From contig NZ_ANNK01000007.1 of assembly GCF_000334155.1 (NCBI RefSeq), positions 1 through 38,505 of the forward strand: 38,505 nt of DNA, in the 5' to 3' direction. Positions within the stretch are counted from its first letter, which is position 1; each line of letters starts with the position of its first letter. Below the pieces are notes generated by a model. That model was given only the letters and a program-made list of their open reading frames with translations, searched no databases and was not told the DNA's origin. The stretch comes from Halalkalibacterium ligniniphilum (GTDB taxonomy: Bacteria > Bacillota > Bacilli > Bacillales > Bacillaceae_D). Position numbers and translations under genes: made by a program. Below are positions 8,016 through 17,008 of the stretch, one piece after another.

Positions 8016-9251
8016 ATGAACTTGACGAAACAAATTATTATTGCACTAGTCTTAGGGGTAGCTGTTGGTTTAGGCTTTAACATTCTTGCGCCTAATTTAT
8101 TTGTACCCGTTGATACGTATTTTTTCACACCTCTTGGTCAACTTTTCTTAAAGGCTATAACCATGCTTGTAGTACCTCTTGTCTTCTTTTCGATTGTCCT
8201 TGGAACAGCTGGTTTGGGTGATCCGAAAAAGCTTGGTCGCATTGGGACAAAAACGGTAGGATTCTTTTTAGTTACGACGGCACTTGCTCTTATTATTGCT
8301 CTTGCACTAGCCCTAATTATTCGACCAGGACAAGAAGGGTTAATGGCGCAAGGAGATCAAGGATTCGAGGCTCAAGAGCCACCTCCAGTGATGGAGACGT
8401 TGTTAAACATTATCCCGACGAATCCTGTCGATGCCCTTGCGTCAGGGGATATGCTACAAATTATTACGTTTGCAGTACTTGTTGGATTTGCTATAGCTAT
8501 GCTTGGTGAAAGAATGAGTGGTGTCCTTAAACTAATGGACCAAGGGAATGAAATCATGATGTTTTTAGTAACGCTCGCTATGAAGCTCGCTCCATATGGT
8601 GCCTTTGCTCTGATTGCTTCAGCCTTAGGGAAGCAAGGAATAGAAGCGTTATCTTCCATGGGAATGTACATGATCTGTGTCGTTCTCGGACTTATTATTC
8701 ATACTGGAGTTGTTTACTCTGGGGCTGTTTATTTCTTAGGGAAAATGAGCCCGCTTAAATTCTTTAAAGGCTTCTTCCCTGCGATGACCGTTGCGTTTAG
8801 TACCTCAAGTAGTAATGCAACACTGCCTGTATCGATGAAAGCAGCTCAGGAAAACCTTGGTGTTTCAAAACAAATTTCAGGCTTTGTGCAGCCACTTGGC
8901 GCAACCATTAATATGGATGGGACGGCGATTATGCAAGCAGTCGCGACCGTATTTATTGCCCAAGTCTATGCTGAGCAATTAACAATGGGTGATTTGCTTA
9001 CAGTTATTCTAACAGCAACGCTTGCAAGTATTGGGACTGCAGGTGTACCAGGGGTTGGAATGATCATGCTCGCAATGGTTCTTCAATCAGTTGGTTTACC
9101 TGTGGAAGGAATTGCTCTCGTTCTTGCTGTTGATCGTATTCTCGATATGCTCCGTACAACAGTGAATATTACAGGGGATGCAGCATGTGCTGTCTATGTA
9201 GAGCGCACTGAAGGCGGCAAGTCTGAAGCAAGTGAACCTTCAAAAGCGTAA
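8016..9251 (+). CDS. Dicarboxylate/amino acid:cation symporter (DAACS/GltP type)
   Basis: Secondary transporter of the glutamate/aspartate/C4-dicarboxylate family (411 residues). The re-entrant hairpin HP1 is SSSNATLPVSM, followed by NMDGT at 299-303 (cation site), HP2 around SIGTAGVPG, and the last helix DRILDMLRTTVNITGD. Asp377 and Arg380 occupy the positions that bind substrate in the archaeal aspartate homologue, so an acidic amino acid or dicarboxylate is likely. The frame runs back to 7956, but AAGGAG at 8002-8007 lies eight bases before the ATG at 8016, and the hydrophobic first helix starts there. It is followed by a strong terminator and appears monocistronic. Confidence 0.88.
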   Translation: MNLTKQIIIALVLGVAVGLGFNILAPNLFVPVDTYFFTPLGQLFLKAITMLVVPLVFFSIVLGTAGLGDPKKLGRIGTKTVGFFLVTTALALIIALALALIIRPGQEGLMAQGDQGFEAQEPPPVMETLLNIIPTNPVDALASGDMLQIITFAVLVGFAIAMLGERMSGVLKLMDQGNEIMMFLVTLAMKLAPYGAFALIASALGKQGIEALSSMGMYMICVVLGLIIHTGVVYSGAVYFLGKMSPLKFFKGFFPAMTVAFSTSSSNATLPVSMKAAQENLGVSKQISGFVQPLGATINMDGTAIMQAVATVFIAQVYAEQLTMGDLLTVILTATLASIGTAGVPGVGMIMLAMVLQSVGLPVEGIALVLAVDRILDMLRTTVNITGDAACAVYVERTEGGKSEASEPSKA

Positions 9252-9314
9252 AATTAAATGGATAATGTAATATTTAGCTTTTGTTGAGATTGTATGATTT
9301 GGATTAATACTTTG

Positions 9315-9346
9315 AAATAAGCAGCTTCTTTTAGCTGCTTATTTTT
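9315..9346 (+). terminator. Terminator of the symporter gene
   Basis: Perfect 12-bp stem (AAATAAGCAGCT / AGCTGCTTATTT), 6-base loop, then TTTTT. A dispersed repeat copy begins at the next base. Confidence 0.9.
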
Positions 9347-9410
9347 GTGGAAAAGGGGACGGAGCTTCAGTTCAAGTTGATGAAACGAAGAAGCGCCTCC
9401 GCTCATGAAG
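9347..9410 (+). repeat. Dispersed repeat copy (GGGGACGGAGCTTC type)
   Basis: It shares GGAAAAGGGGACGGAGCTTC, then TTCAAG, AAACGAAGAAG and CCGCTCA in the same order as bases 94-153. It lies directly behind the symporter terminator. Confidence 0.75.
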
Positions 9411-9503
9411 GTTTTTGTGGGATTGTTTATTTTCAAGGTAAGCGGGAATCGATGCATCGTCAATATTTTACTAGGTATCATAGGATTTGCTTCATTTATT
9501 CGA

Positions 9504-9509
9504 TATAAT
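9504..9509 (+). promoter_or_regulatory. Possible -10 box for ywfO
   Basis: A perfect TATAAT 36 bases before the ywfO start. No convincing -35 at 16-18 bases, so the call is weak. Confidence 0.35.
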
Positions 9510-9544
9510 AGTGGTATGAATTGGACCGAATGAGAGGGAATGTC

Positions 9545-10843
9545 ATGACCAAACCGTATTACGGCAAATTAGATGAAGAAAAAGTATTCAAAGATCCGGT
9601 TCACCGCTACATTCATGTTCGTGATGAACTGATTTGGGAGTTGATCGGAACGAAAGAATTTCAGCGCTTGCGCCGTGTTCGCCAGCTTGGTACGACCTTC
9701 CTTACGTTTCACGGGGCGGAACATACTCGTTTTAATCATTCCTTAGGGGTGTATGAGATTACAAGACGCATTCTCGAAGTATTTAAAGGGCGACCTCACT
9801 GGAATGAGGAGGAACGCTTGCTTGCCCTATCAGCGGCCTTGCTTCATGACTTAGGCCATGGCCCCTTTTCCCACTCGTTTGAGAAAGTGTTTCATACTGA
9901 TCATGAGGAATGGACACGTGAAATTATTCTAGGTGATACAGAAATAAACCGAGTGCTTGCACGTGTAGAACCGAGCTTCCCAAAAAATGTTGCTGATGTG
10001 ATTGAAAAAACGTACTCCAACAAGCTTGTCACGAGCATTATTTCAAGTCAAATTGATGCTGATCGCATGGATTATTTGCAACGGGATGCTTACTATACAG
10101 GTGTGAGCTACGGACATTTTGATATGGAGCGAATTTTGCGTGTCATGCGGCCGATGGAAGATCAGGTTGTGATTAAACAAAGCGGCATGCATGCTGTTGA
10201 AGATTACATTATGAGCCGGTATCAAATGTACTGGCAAGTGTATTTCCATCCAGTAACGCGAAGCGCAGAAGTGATTTTGAGTCAAATTTTTAAGCGGGCG
10301 AAAGAGCTTTATGAACAAGGATATACGTTCAAACAGAAACCGGAGCATTTTTATTCCTTTTTTAGTGGAAATGTAAGCTTAGCTGATTATTTGCGACTAG
10401 ATGAGTCGATAACCATGTATTATTTTCAAATTTGGCAGGAAGAAGAGGATCGCATTTTGCGTGATCTTTGTGTAAGATTCCTAAATAGACGTTTGTTTAA
10501 ATATGTCGAATTTAATCCGAACTTACAAATGAATGACTGGCCACGCTTAAGACAATTGTTTTTACAGGCCGATTTAAATCCTGACTATTATTTAGTGGTC
10601 GATTCCTCGTCTGATCTTCCCTATGATTTTTATCGACCAGGGGAAGAGGAGGAGCGGCTGCCCATTCACCTTGTGATGCCGAACGGAAAGCTAAGGGAGC
10701 TCTCTCGAGAGTCTGAGGTCGTTGAAGCCATCTCAGGGAAAAAACGAACGGACCATAAGCTGTACTTTCCACTCGACTGTTTAGAGGACGAGCGTGAGCA
10801 TAAAGAGACGAAACGAGAAATACGGAAACTATTGATGAAGTAA
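9545..10843 (+). CDS. ywfO: HD-domain phosphohydrolase YwfO
   Basis: Protein of 432 residues in the HD superfamily, SAMHD1/dGTPase-like branch. Metal ligands expected for the fold are visible: His65 in HTRFNHSLG, His101-Asp102 in LLHDLGHGPFSH, and the DADRMDYL aspartate near residue 178. The Enterococcus homologue EF1143 is a dNTP triphosphohydrolase, so nucleotide hydrolysis is the best guess; the cellular role is not settled. The start is the ATG at 9545 because GAGAGGGA is just upstream; an in-frame TTG at 9521 lacks a ribosome site. ywgA follows after 13 bases, so the two form an operon, as in B. subtilis. Confidence 0.9.
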   Translation: MTKPYYGKLDEEKVFKDPVHRYIHVRDELIWELIGTKEFQRLRRVRQLGTTFLTFHGAEHTRFNHSLGVYEITRRILEVFKGRPHWNEEERLLALSAALLHDLGHGPFSHSFEKVFHTDHEEWTREIILGDTEINRVLARVEPSFPKNVADVIEKTYSNKLVTSIISSQIDADRMDYLQRDAYYTGVSYGHFDMERILRVMRPMEDQVVIKQSGMHAVEDYIMSRYQMYWQVYFHPVTRSAEVILSQIFKRAKELYEQGYTFKQKPEHFYSFFSGNVSLADYLRLDESITMYYFQIWQEEEDRILRDLCVRFLNRRLFKYVEFNPNLQMNDWPRLRQLFLQADLNPDYYLVVDSSSDLPYDFYRPGEEEERLPIHLVMPNGKLRELSRESEVVEAISGKKRTDHKLYFPLDCLEDEREHKETKREIRKLLMK

Positions 10844-10856
10844 GGGGGAGAAGGGG

Positions 10857-11360
10857 TTGCTGAAAGAGCATGCAAAATTGATGGCACTGTTCCTGCAAGC
10901 AGAAGAAGTTGTAGGTCGAAAAAAGCTGCAAAAAATCGTCTACATTGCGAAAAAATTAAACGTTCCATTCTCTGAACGGTATAAGTTCCATATGTTCGGT
11001 CCTTATTCTGAAGAGTTGACGTTGCGGATTGAGGAGCTTTGCAATCTTGGCTTTTTACTTGAAATAAAAGAAGACAAAGGAAATTATTATCAATATCGTT
11101 ATTCCCTTTCAGAAGAAGGGAAGAGGTTTTTACAGTTTTATGAGTTTGATCTTCCGGAAGTGAAGGAACTTGTCCGTGACATGAACGAGCAAAGCTCTCG
11201 TTTTTTAGAGCTTGTCTCCACCTTGCTTTATTTTGAAGAACTTCCTCAAGAAGATGTAAAAGAGAAAGTATTTACGCTAAAACGAAAGCAAAACTACAGT
11301 GAGAGCGACATTGAAGAGGCATTAGCTTATATTGCTAGATTAAAAGAAAGACAGCATTAA
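10857..11360 (+). CDS. ywgA: YwgA-family protein
   Basis: Protein of 167 residues matching B. subtilis YwgA. The N-terminal half (HAKLMALFLQAEEVVGRKKLQKIVYIAKKLN, then FGPYSEEL and LSEEGKRFL) has the look of a winged-helix or antitoxin-like fold; DNA binding is possible but unproven. No enzymatic motif. The start is TTG at 10857 with GGGGGAG upstream. It is co-transcribed with ywfO and followed by a strong terminator that closes the conserved block before the peptide-uptake cluster. Confidence 0.85.
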   Translation: MLKEHAKLMALFLQAEEVVGRKKLQKIVYIAKKLNVPFSERYKFHMFGPYSEELTLRIEELCNLGFLLEIKEDKGNYYQYRYSLSEEGKRFLQFYEFDLPEVKELVRDMNEQSSRFLELVSTLLYFEELPQEDVKEKVFTLKRKQNYSESDIEEALAYIARLKERQH

Positions 11361-11364
11361 AAGG

Positions 11365-11399
11365 ACAAGCCCATTCCAAGTTGGAGTGGGCTTGTTTTT
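11365..11399 (+). terminator. Terminator of ywfO-ywgA
   Basis: Stem ACAAGCCCATTCCA / TGGAGTGGGCTTGT, 14 bp with one G-U pair, 3-base loop, followed by TTTTT. Confidence 0.9.
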
Positions 11400-11545
11400 G
11401 GTTACAGGGAAATAATCTCTCTGTTATAAACTGACTCAAAAGTCCATAACACGGACGATTGAGTCTAAATTTATTAAAAATTAAAAGAGTGTCAGATATT
11501 CTGCCCATATTTTTCATTTTTTTTAAGTAATTTTCCTTATTTTAA

Positions 11546-11574
11546 TTGAATTTTTAATTTAATTAGAATATTAT
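11546..11574 (+). promoter_or_regulatory. Candidate promoter of the peptide-uptake operon
   Basis: TTGAAT, 17-base spacer, TATTAT in a very AT-rich spacer (11400-11623), 50 bases before the first gene. The base composition makes chance matches likely. Confidence 0.45.
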
Positions 11575-11623
11575 TAATGAAATGTTGGTTTCGAATTATG
11601 AAAAATATAAGGAGATTTGAAAT

Positions 11624-12610
11624 TTGAATTCAATTATTGAAATCAAGGATTTGCAGATTGCCTTTAGAACTGATAGTCGTGATGTAACGGTTATCGATAA
11701 TGTGAACTTCAGAGTTGACAAGGGTGAAACGCTAGGAATCGTTGGAGAATCTGGTTGTGGGAAAAGTGTGACGTCGATGTCGATTATGGGTTTACTACCC
11801 CCTATTGCAAAGGTTACGAAAGGCAGCATTAAGTTAAAAGACCGAGAATTAGTAGGAATGAGTAAAAAACAGCTTCGATCTGTTCGAGGAAAAGAAATTG
11901 CAATGATCTTTCAAGAGCCAATGACCTCGCTGAATCCTGTTTATAACATTGGTAAACAAATAATAGAGCTCATATTGAATCACCGTAAAGTATCAAAAAA
12001 AGAGGCAAAAGCTCATGCGTTAGAGATGCTAAAGCTTGTTGGAATACCACGGCCTGAAGAAGTAATTAATGAATATCCGCATCAGCTTTCAGGGGGGATG
12101 CGACAACGGGTCATGATTGCCCTTGCCATGTCTTGTAATCCAGAAGTGCTTATTGCAGATGAGCCGACAACAGCACTTGATGTCACAATTCAGGCACAAA
12201 TCCTAGAGCTTATGAAGGATCTTCAAAAAAAGTTAGGTATGTCCATTATTTTAATTACTCACGATCTTGGTGTAGTAGCAGAAATGTGTGATCGTGTCGT
12301 TGTTATGTATGCTGGACAGGTTGTTGAAGAGTGCACAATCGAGCAGCTCTTTACAAAGCCTCATCATCCTTATACGGAAGGGCTTCTAGCATCTGTGCCT
12401 AATATGGAAGAAGAACAAGAAACTTTAACGTCTATCCCTGGAACAGTTCCAAGCCCTGGTGAAATGCCAAAAGGATGTCGTTTTGCAGAGCGTTGCCCTT
12501 ACGTTCTTGATCGTTGTTTTGAAAAGGTACCTGAATTGTTTGTGCTTGGTCCTAATACGAAATCGCGATGTTGGTTGAATGAACCTAGTGAGTCAGGGGG
12601 AGTGCAATGA
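11624..12610 (+). CDS. Peptide ABC transporter ATPase (OppD/DppD type)
   Basis: First ATPase subunit of a peptide importer; hydrolyses ATP on the inner face of the membrane. Walker A is GESGCGKS (about residues 43-50), the signature is LSGGMRQR, and Walker B is VLIADEP. The C-terminal oligopeptide-type extension has [14 protein letters not shown] and a further RCW, the cysteine set that binds an iron-sulphur cluster in characterised DppD proteins. The 328-residue length is normal. The start is TTG at 11624, nine bases after AAGGAG. The stop overlaps the next gene (ATGA), giving translational coupling. Opp and Dpp types cannot be separated from sequence alone. Confidence 0.93.
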   Translation: MNSIIEIKDLQIAFRTDSRDVTVIDNVNFRVDKGETLGIVGESGCGKSVTSMSIMGLLPPIAKVTKGSIKLKDRELVGMSKKQLRSVRGKEIAMIFQEPMTSLNPVYNIGKQIIELILNHRKVSKKEAKAHALEMLKLVGIPRPEEVINEYPHQLSGGMRQRVMIALAMSCNPEVLIADEPTTALDVTIQAQILELMKDLQKKLGMSIILITHDLGVVAEMCDRVVVMYAGQVVEECTIEQLFTKPHHPYTEGLLASVPNMEEEQETLTSIPGTVPSPGEMPKGCRFAERCPYVLDRCFEKVPELFVLGPNTKSRCWLNEPSESGGVQ

Positions 12611-13584
12611 GTGAAAAAAACGTTTTGCTAGAAGTTAAAGGCTTGAAAAAGTATTTCCCGATTAAAGGAGGCATCTTTGGAAAGAAAGTACTTAAGCATG
12701 TAAAAGCAGTTGAAGATGTTTCGTTTTCAGTTTACCAAGGAGAAACATTTGGAATTGTTGGAGAATCAGGCTGCGGAAAATCTACAACTGGACGGGCTAT
12801 TCTCCGTCTCTTGGAGCCTACAGAAGGTCAAGTCCTTTTTGATGGAGTAGATTTAGCAAACTTGTCAACAAAAGAGATGAGGAAAAAAAGAAAAGATTTG
12901 CAAATTGTTTTTCAGGACCCTTTTGCTTCGTTAAATCCGCGTATGAAAATTAGTAAAACCATTGAAGAGCCTATGAATATTTTTGATATTCATGATGAAA
13001 AAGAGAGGAAAATAGAAGTCCGGAAATTAATGGAGAGAGTTGGTTTGAAACCAGAATATGTAAATCGTTATCCTCATGAGTTTAGTGGAGGACAACGGCA
13101 GCGAATTGGCATTGCACGTGCCTTATCCGTCCAGCCAAAGCTTATTATCGCAGATGAACCGGTTTCTGCCCTAGATGTATCCGTTCAATCCCAAGTATTA
13201 AATTTAATGAAGGAACTTCAACGCGAGTATGGACTTACATACGTTTTTATTTCTCATGACTTAAGCGTTGTTAAACATTTATGTGACAGAATTGGAGTTA
13301 TGTATTTAGGAAATATGATAGAGCTCTCCAATAAGACTGACTTGTACGAGGAGCCTTTGCATCCTTATACAAAGGCCCTTTTATCAGCTGTACCAACACC
13401 TAGTTTAAAAGAAAAGCGCGAACGAATTATCCTAAAAGGAAGTGTGCCAAGTCCATCAAATCCACCTTCAGGGTGTGTTTTCCATACAAGATGCACAGAT
13501 TGTATGGACATATGTAAAGTTGAAAAACCAAAGTTTCAAGAAGTGAAAAAGGGACGTTTTGTTGCCTGCCATCTCTATCAATAA
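12607..13584 (+). CDS. Peptide ABC transporter ATPase (OppF/DppF type)
   Basis: Second ATPase of the same importer, 325 residues. Walker [10 protein letters not shown], signature FSGGQRQR and Walker B LIIADEP are all intact. The C-terminal peptide-transporter region carries several cysteines ([14 protein letters not shown] and a final ACHL). The N-terminal [16 protein letters not shown] segment is typical of the F subunit. The start ATG overlaps the stop of the preceding ATPase by four bases, so the two proteins are probably made in equal amounts and pair as a heterodimer. The regulator gene follows 20 bases later. Confidence 0.93.
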   Translation: MSEKNVLLEVKGLKKYFPIKGGIFGKKVLKHVKAVEDVSFSVYQGETFGIVGESGCGKSTTGRAILRLLEPTEGQVLFDGVDLANLSTKEMRKKRKDLQIVFQDPFASLNPRMKISKTIEEPMNIFDIHDEKERKIEVRKLMERVGLKPEYVNRYPHEFSGGQRQRIGIARALSVQPKLIIADEPVSALDVSVQSQVLNLMKELQREYGLTYVFISHDLSVVKHLCDRIGVMYLGNMIELSNKTDLYEEPLHPYTKALLSAVPTPSLKEKRERIILKGSVPSPSNPPSGCVFHTRCTDCMDICKVEKPKFQEVKKGRFVACHLYQ

Positions 13585-13604
13585 GATGAAAACGAGGCGT
13601 AAAG

Positions 13605-14399
13605 ATGAGTAAAACATTAGCTAAAGCTCTTTATTTATTAACACTTTTTGACGGGGAAGAAAATGATATTACATTAGATGAGCTTTCTAAAAGAGCGAAC
13701 ATTCCGAAAGCGACAACTTATAGGCTATTAAAGACAATGGAAGAGCATGGCTTCGTTAAGAAAGTCACACTGACTAGTAAGAGCGCCACTACTTCTAGTG
13801 AAGCTTTTCAACTAGGGCTTCGATGTTTAAGGCTCGGTGAGATAGCTGCTAGACAAATTGATATACGGAACATTGCACTTCCGTATATGAAAAAACTTTG
13901 TCATGAACTTAGTGAATCTATACAGCTCGTTATTCCGGAGGGGCAGGAAGCTGTTTATATTGAAAAAGTTGAATCAAACCGACCCGTCCGCTTGTACACA
14001 AGTGTTGGAAGAAGAGCGCCACTTTATGCAGGAGCATGCCCGAGGATTTTGTTATCGTTCATGAGCGATGAAGAGATTAGGGAAATATTATCCCGTCCTC
14101 TCATGAAGGTGACTGACCAAACCTCAATAGATAAAGGGGAAATTTGGGAAACGATTCGAGAGGCCCGCCAAAATGGATATACCTATAGTTTATCGGAACT
14201 AGCCGATAACACAGAAGCGATCGGCACACCTATTTTTAATCAGAGTGGCAAAATAGTAGGGGCTCTTAGTGTTGGTAGCTTTGCGGGACGACTTAGTTCA
14301 AGATCAACGGTTGATATGGGGATTGTACGTGAAATGTGGAAGGCTTGCTCTGAAATTTCAAAGGAGCTAGGTTTTATCAAGCCGTATCCATTTAAATAA
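13605..14399 (+). CDS. IclR-family transcriptional regulator
   Basis: Protein of 264 residues with an N-terminal winged helix (about 5-65; ITLDELSKRANIPKATTYRLLKTMEEHGFVKK) and a C-terminal IclR effector domain (about 80-250; PLYAGACPRILLSFM and GALSVGSF are characteristic). IclR proteins bind small carboxylic or aromatic metabolites. It sits inside the operon, between the ATPase pair and the binding protein, so it is most likely the local regulator and may control its own synthesis. GAGGCG precedes the ATG. The effector is unknown; a product of peptide breakdown such as pyroglutamate is a testable guess. Confidence 0.9.
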   Translation: MSKTLAKALYLLTLFDGEENDITLDELSKRANIPKATTYRLLKTMEEHGFVKKVTLTSKSATTSSEAFQLGLRCLRLGEIAARQIDIRNIALPYMKKLCHELSESIQLVIPEGQEAVYIEKVESNRPVRLYTSVGRRAPLYAGACPRILLSFMSDEEIREILSRPLMKVTDQTSIDKGEIWETIREARQNGYTYSLSELADNTEAIGTPIFNQSGKIVGALSVGSFAGRLSSRSTVDMGIVREMWKACSEISKELGFIKPYPFK

Positions 14400-14426
14400 A
14401 AATGAATTAATACAGGAGGATGCTTT

Positions 14427-16010
14427 ATGAAGGATGTTCAAAAAAATTGGTTAATGATGCTAGCTATTGTTTTTATATCTAGTGCATTGGCTGCTTGTAG
14501 TGGGAGTTCAGAAAATACAGCAGAAAATCAAGGTGACGAAGAGGCACCAGATATTGAGTTAAATGAAGGAAATGAGATTGTGATTGGTGTTGTAGGAGAT
14601 CCTCAAAGTTGGGACCCAATTGATACATTTCTAATCGATTGGAGTACTGTTGCTACATCTATCTTCGAAGGACTGATTGATCGGGATCTCGATCTCAATC
14701 TTACTCCAGGTCTTGCTACAGAGTGGGAGTATTTAGATGATTTGACATTGCAATTTAAGCTTCGTGAAGGTGTAGAATTCCACAACGGCGAGCCTTTTAA
14801 TGCAGAAGCGGTTAAATTTACTTTTGATCGCCTTCTAGGGGAAGAGGGAGCAACTGGTCCACAACGTTCGAACTATACATCGATTGAAAATGTGGAAATT
14901 ATTAATGATTATGAAGTTGTTTTTCACTTGAATAAACCGGATCCCGTCTTATTAACGAAACTAGCAGGCTATGGTGCTGTTATTGTTCCACCAAACTATG
15001 TACAAGAAAGCAGTGAAGAAAATTTTAATGCAAACCCTGTAGGAACAGGACCATTTAAAATGGTGAGCTATAACCGAGATTCCCAAATTGTGTTGGAAAA
15101 AAACGAAAATTATTGGAAAGAAGGTCTTCCTAAGCTAGATCAAGTCACATTCCGATTTATTCCTGAGGCAACGACTAGATTAGCAGAACTGCAAACGGGT
15201 GCGATCGATATCATGAAACGGGTAGAGATCAGCCAAGTAGAGACAGTTGAAAATAATGAAAATTTAACACTACTCGATATAGGATCACCAACCGTTTATT
15301 CTCTTCGCTTTGATCCAAGTCAAGAACCACTTGATGACGTTCGTGTCCGTAAGGCTATCAACCATGCTATTGATGTTGATGAGATTATTGAACAAATCAT
15401 TGGGGGATATGGAAATCGCATTGCAACATACCAAAGTGATTTATCTTTTGGTTTTAACCCAAATCTTGAACCTTACGAGTATAATCCTGAGCTGGCAAGT
15501 GAGCTACTTGCAGAAGCCGGTGTTGAAGAAGGAACGGTCTTAGATGTCTACACCTCTGGAGAAGACAGTACGTTTAGAGAAATTGTCCAAGCGGTTGCCT
15601 TTTACCTTGAACAAGTGGGCATTCAATTAAATGTAAATACTGTCGAGTTTTCTACACTTACATCTGAGTTAATTCCGAATGGCAATGCTGGTCATATGTA
15701 TCGTCAAAGCTGGGGAGGATGGACACTTGATTTTGATAATACTGCGTATTCAATGTATGCAGAAGGAGAACAGTGGAATCCAAGTTTTTACGATGAACAG
15801 GTTCAACAATTGCTTGAAGCAAGCCGTCAAACCATTGACCAAAATGAACGTGAAGTAATTTTTATGGAATTGACTGAAAGGTTGTATGAGTTGGTACCAG
15901 AAGTCAATCTTTATCAGTCAATCGACCGTTATGCTATCAATCAGCGTGTGCAAAACTTCCAACCACCTTATGATGATCGATTACGTTTGGAAGAAGTATC
16001 GGTAGAGTAG
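14427..16010 (+). CDS. Peptide-binding lipoprotein (SBP family 5)
   Basis: Extracellular receptor of the importer, 527 residues. The signal peptide (residues 1-23) ends in the lipobox LAAC, with Cys24 as the lipidated residue, followed by a flexible Ser/Glu-rich linker. The remainder is a family 5 solute-binding protein: PQSWDPIDT, TPGLATEWEYLDDLTLQFKLREGVEFHNGEPF, NPVGTGPFKMVSY and the FNPNLEPYEYNPELASELLAEAG region are typical of DppA/OppA/NikA-like proteins. AGGAGG lies seven bases before the ATG. The ligand cannot be read from the sequence; the neighbours argue for peptides. A 13-bp hairpin after the stop probably raises its level over the permeases. Confidence 0.92.
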   Translation: MKDVQKNWLMMLAIVFISSALAACSGSSENTAENQGDEEAPDIELNEGNEIVIGVVGDPQSWDPIDTFLIDWSTVATSIFEGLIDRDLDLNLTPGLATEWEYLDDLTLQFKLREGVEFHNGEPFNAEAVKFTFDRLLGEEGATGPQRSNYTSIENVEIINDYEVVFHLNKPDPVLLTKLAGYGAVIVPPNYVQESSEENFNANPVGTGPFKMVSYNRDSQIVLEKNENYWKEGLPKLDQVTFRFIPEATTRLAELQTGAIDIMKRVEISQVETVENNENLTLLDIGSPTVYSLRFDPSQEPLDDVRVRKAINHAIDVDEIIEQIIGGYGNRIATYQSDLSFGFNPNLEPYEYNPELASELLAEAGVEEGTVLDVYTSGEDSTFREIVQAVAFYLEQVGIQLNVNTVEFSTLTSELIPNGNAGHMYRQSWGGWTLDFDNTAYSMYAEGEQWNPSFYDEQVQQLLEASRQTIDQNEREVIFMELTERLYELVPEVNLYQSIDRYAINQRVQNFQPPYDDRLRLEEVSVE

Positions 16011-16018
16011 TTGAAATG

Positions 16019-16053
16019 AAAGGATAGTATGGAGCCATTCATACTATCCTTTT
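16019..16053 (+). terminator. Intra-operon hairpin between receptor and permease genes
   Basis: Perfect 13-bp stem (AAAGGATAGTATG / CATACTATCCTTT), 8-base loop, followed only by TCC rather than a T-run. It is likely to be a partial terminator or an mRNA 3'-end stabiliser that lets the receptor be made in excess of the permeases. Confidence 0.75.
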
Positions 16054-16075
16054 CCTAATAGGAGGTCATGGTCAA

Positions 16076-17008
16076 ATGTTTACCTTTATTATTAGACGAA
16101 TGCTTCACAGCTTATATGTTGTGATTGCCATCTCTTTAATTGCTTTTTTTGCTATTCGATTAACAGGGGACCCGGTTGCCTTAATGTTTGGGGCGGGTGA
16201 ACCGACAAGGGAAGCGATCGAGGAAATAAGAGCAAACCTAGGGCTAGATCGTCCTTTGCCTGTTCAATACCTCAGCTTTATACAGGATTTAATTACTTTA
16301 GATCTTGGGATTTCCTATCGTTCGGGAGAAAGTGTAACAAGCTTGGTAATGGAAAGGATGCCAGCAACTTTAGCATTAACCTTTAGCGGTATCCTTGTAG
16401 CGCTCTTGATTGCTTTCCCTGTAGGAATTATTTCAGCAGTGAAACGTGGTACATTTCTTGATTTTGGAGGACGAGCATTTTCATTGTTTGGCATTTCATT
16501 CCCCAATTTTTGGTTAGGGATTATGCTTATTCTTATTTTTTCAGTTACATTACAGTGGTTTCCAGCCTCGGGTTTCAATGGAATTGAATATCTCGTGTTA
16601 CCATCCGTTACTTTAGGCCTTATTTTGTCGGGCATTTTGGCCCGCCTTGTCCGTTCTTCTATGTTAGAAGTATTAAATAAGCAATATATGAATACTGCTC
16701 GTTCTAAAGGGATTTCAGAATGGGCTGTTATTATTAAGCATGGATTTCGTACAGCGTTGATACCGACCGTTACTTACATCGGTATCCAGTTTGGGTCACT
16801 TCTTGGTGGAACGGTAATTATTGAACAGGTATTTTCTTGGCCAGGTGTTGGTAGAATGATTGTCGATGCAATCAACCAACGTGATTTTCCAGTAGTGCAA
16901 GGTGGGGTTATTATGTTGGCTTTCCTAATGGTTATGGTGAATCTTATTATCGACTTGAGTTATGCGATTATTGATCCGCGTATTAAAGTGGGAGGAGGAA
17001 AGTCATAA
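16076..17008 (+). CDS. Peptide ABC transporter permease (DppB/OppB type)
   Basis: First membrane subunit, 310 residues, about six membrane segments. The N-terminal MFTFIIRRMLHSLYVVIAISLIAFFAIRLTGDP is typical of DppB. The ATPase-contact (EAA) loop is ARSKGISEWAVIIKHGFRTALIPTVTYIG, and the last segment ends in DPRIKVGGG. The ATG at 16076 is ten bases after AGGAGG; an ATG at 16067 is out of frame. The stop overlaps the next permease start by one base, so the two permeases are translationally coupled. It combines with the following permease and the two ATPases to form the transporter core. Confidence 0.93.
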   Translation: MFTFIIRRMLHSLYVVIAISLIAFFAIRLTGDPVALMFGAGEPTREAIEEIRANLGLDRPLPVQYLSFIQDLITLDLGISYRSGESVTSLVMERMPATLALTFSGILVALLIAFPVGIISAVKRGTFLDFGGRAFSLFGISFPNFWLGIMLILIFSVTLQWFPASGFNGIEYLVLPSVTLGLILSGILARLVRSSMLEVLNKQYMNTARSKGISEWAVIIKHGFRTALIPTVTYIGIQFGSLLGGTVIIEQVFSWPGVGRMIVDAINQRDFPVVQGGVIMLAFLMVMVNLIIDLSYAIIDPRIKVGGGKS

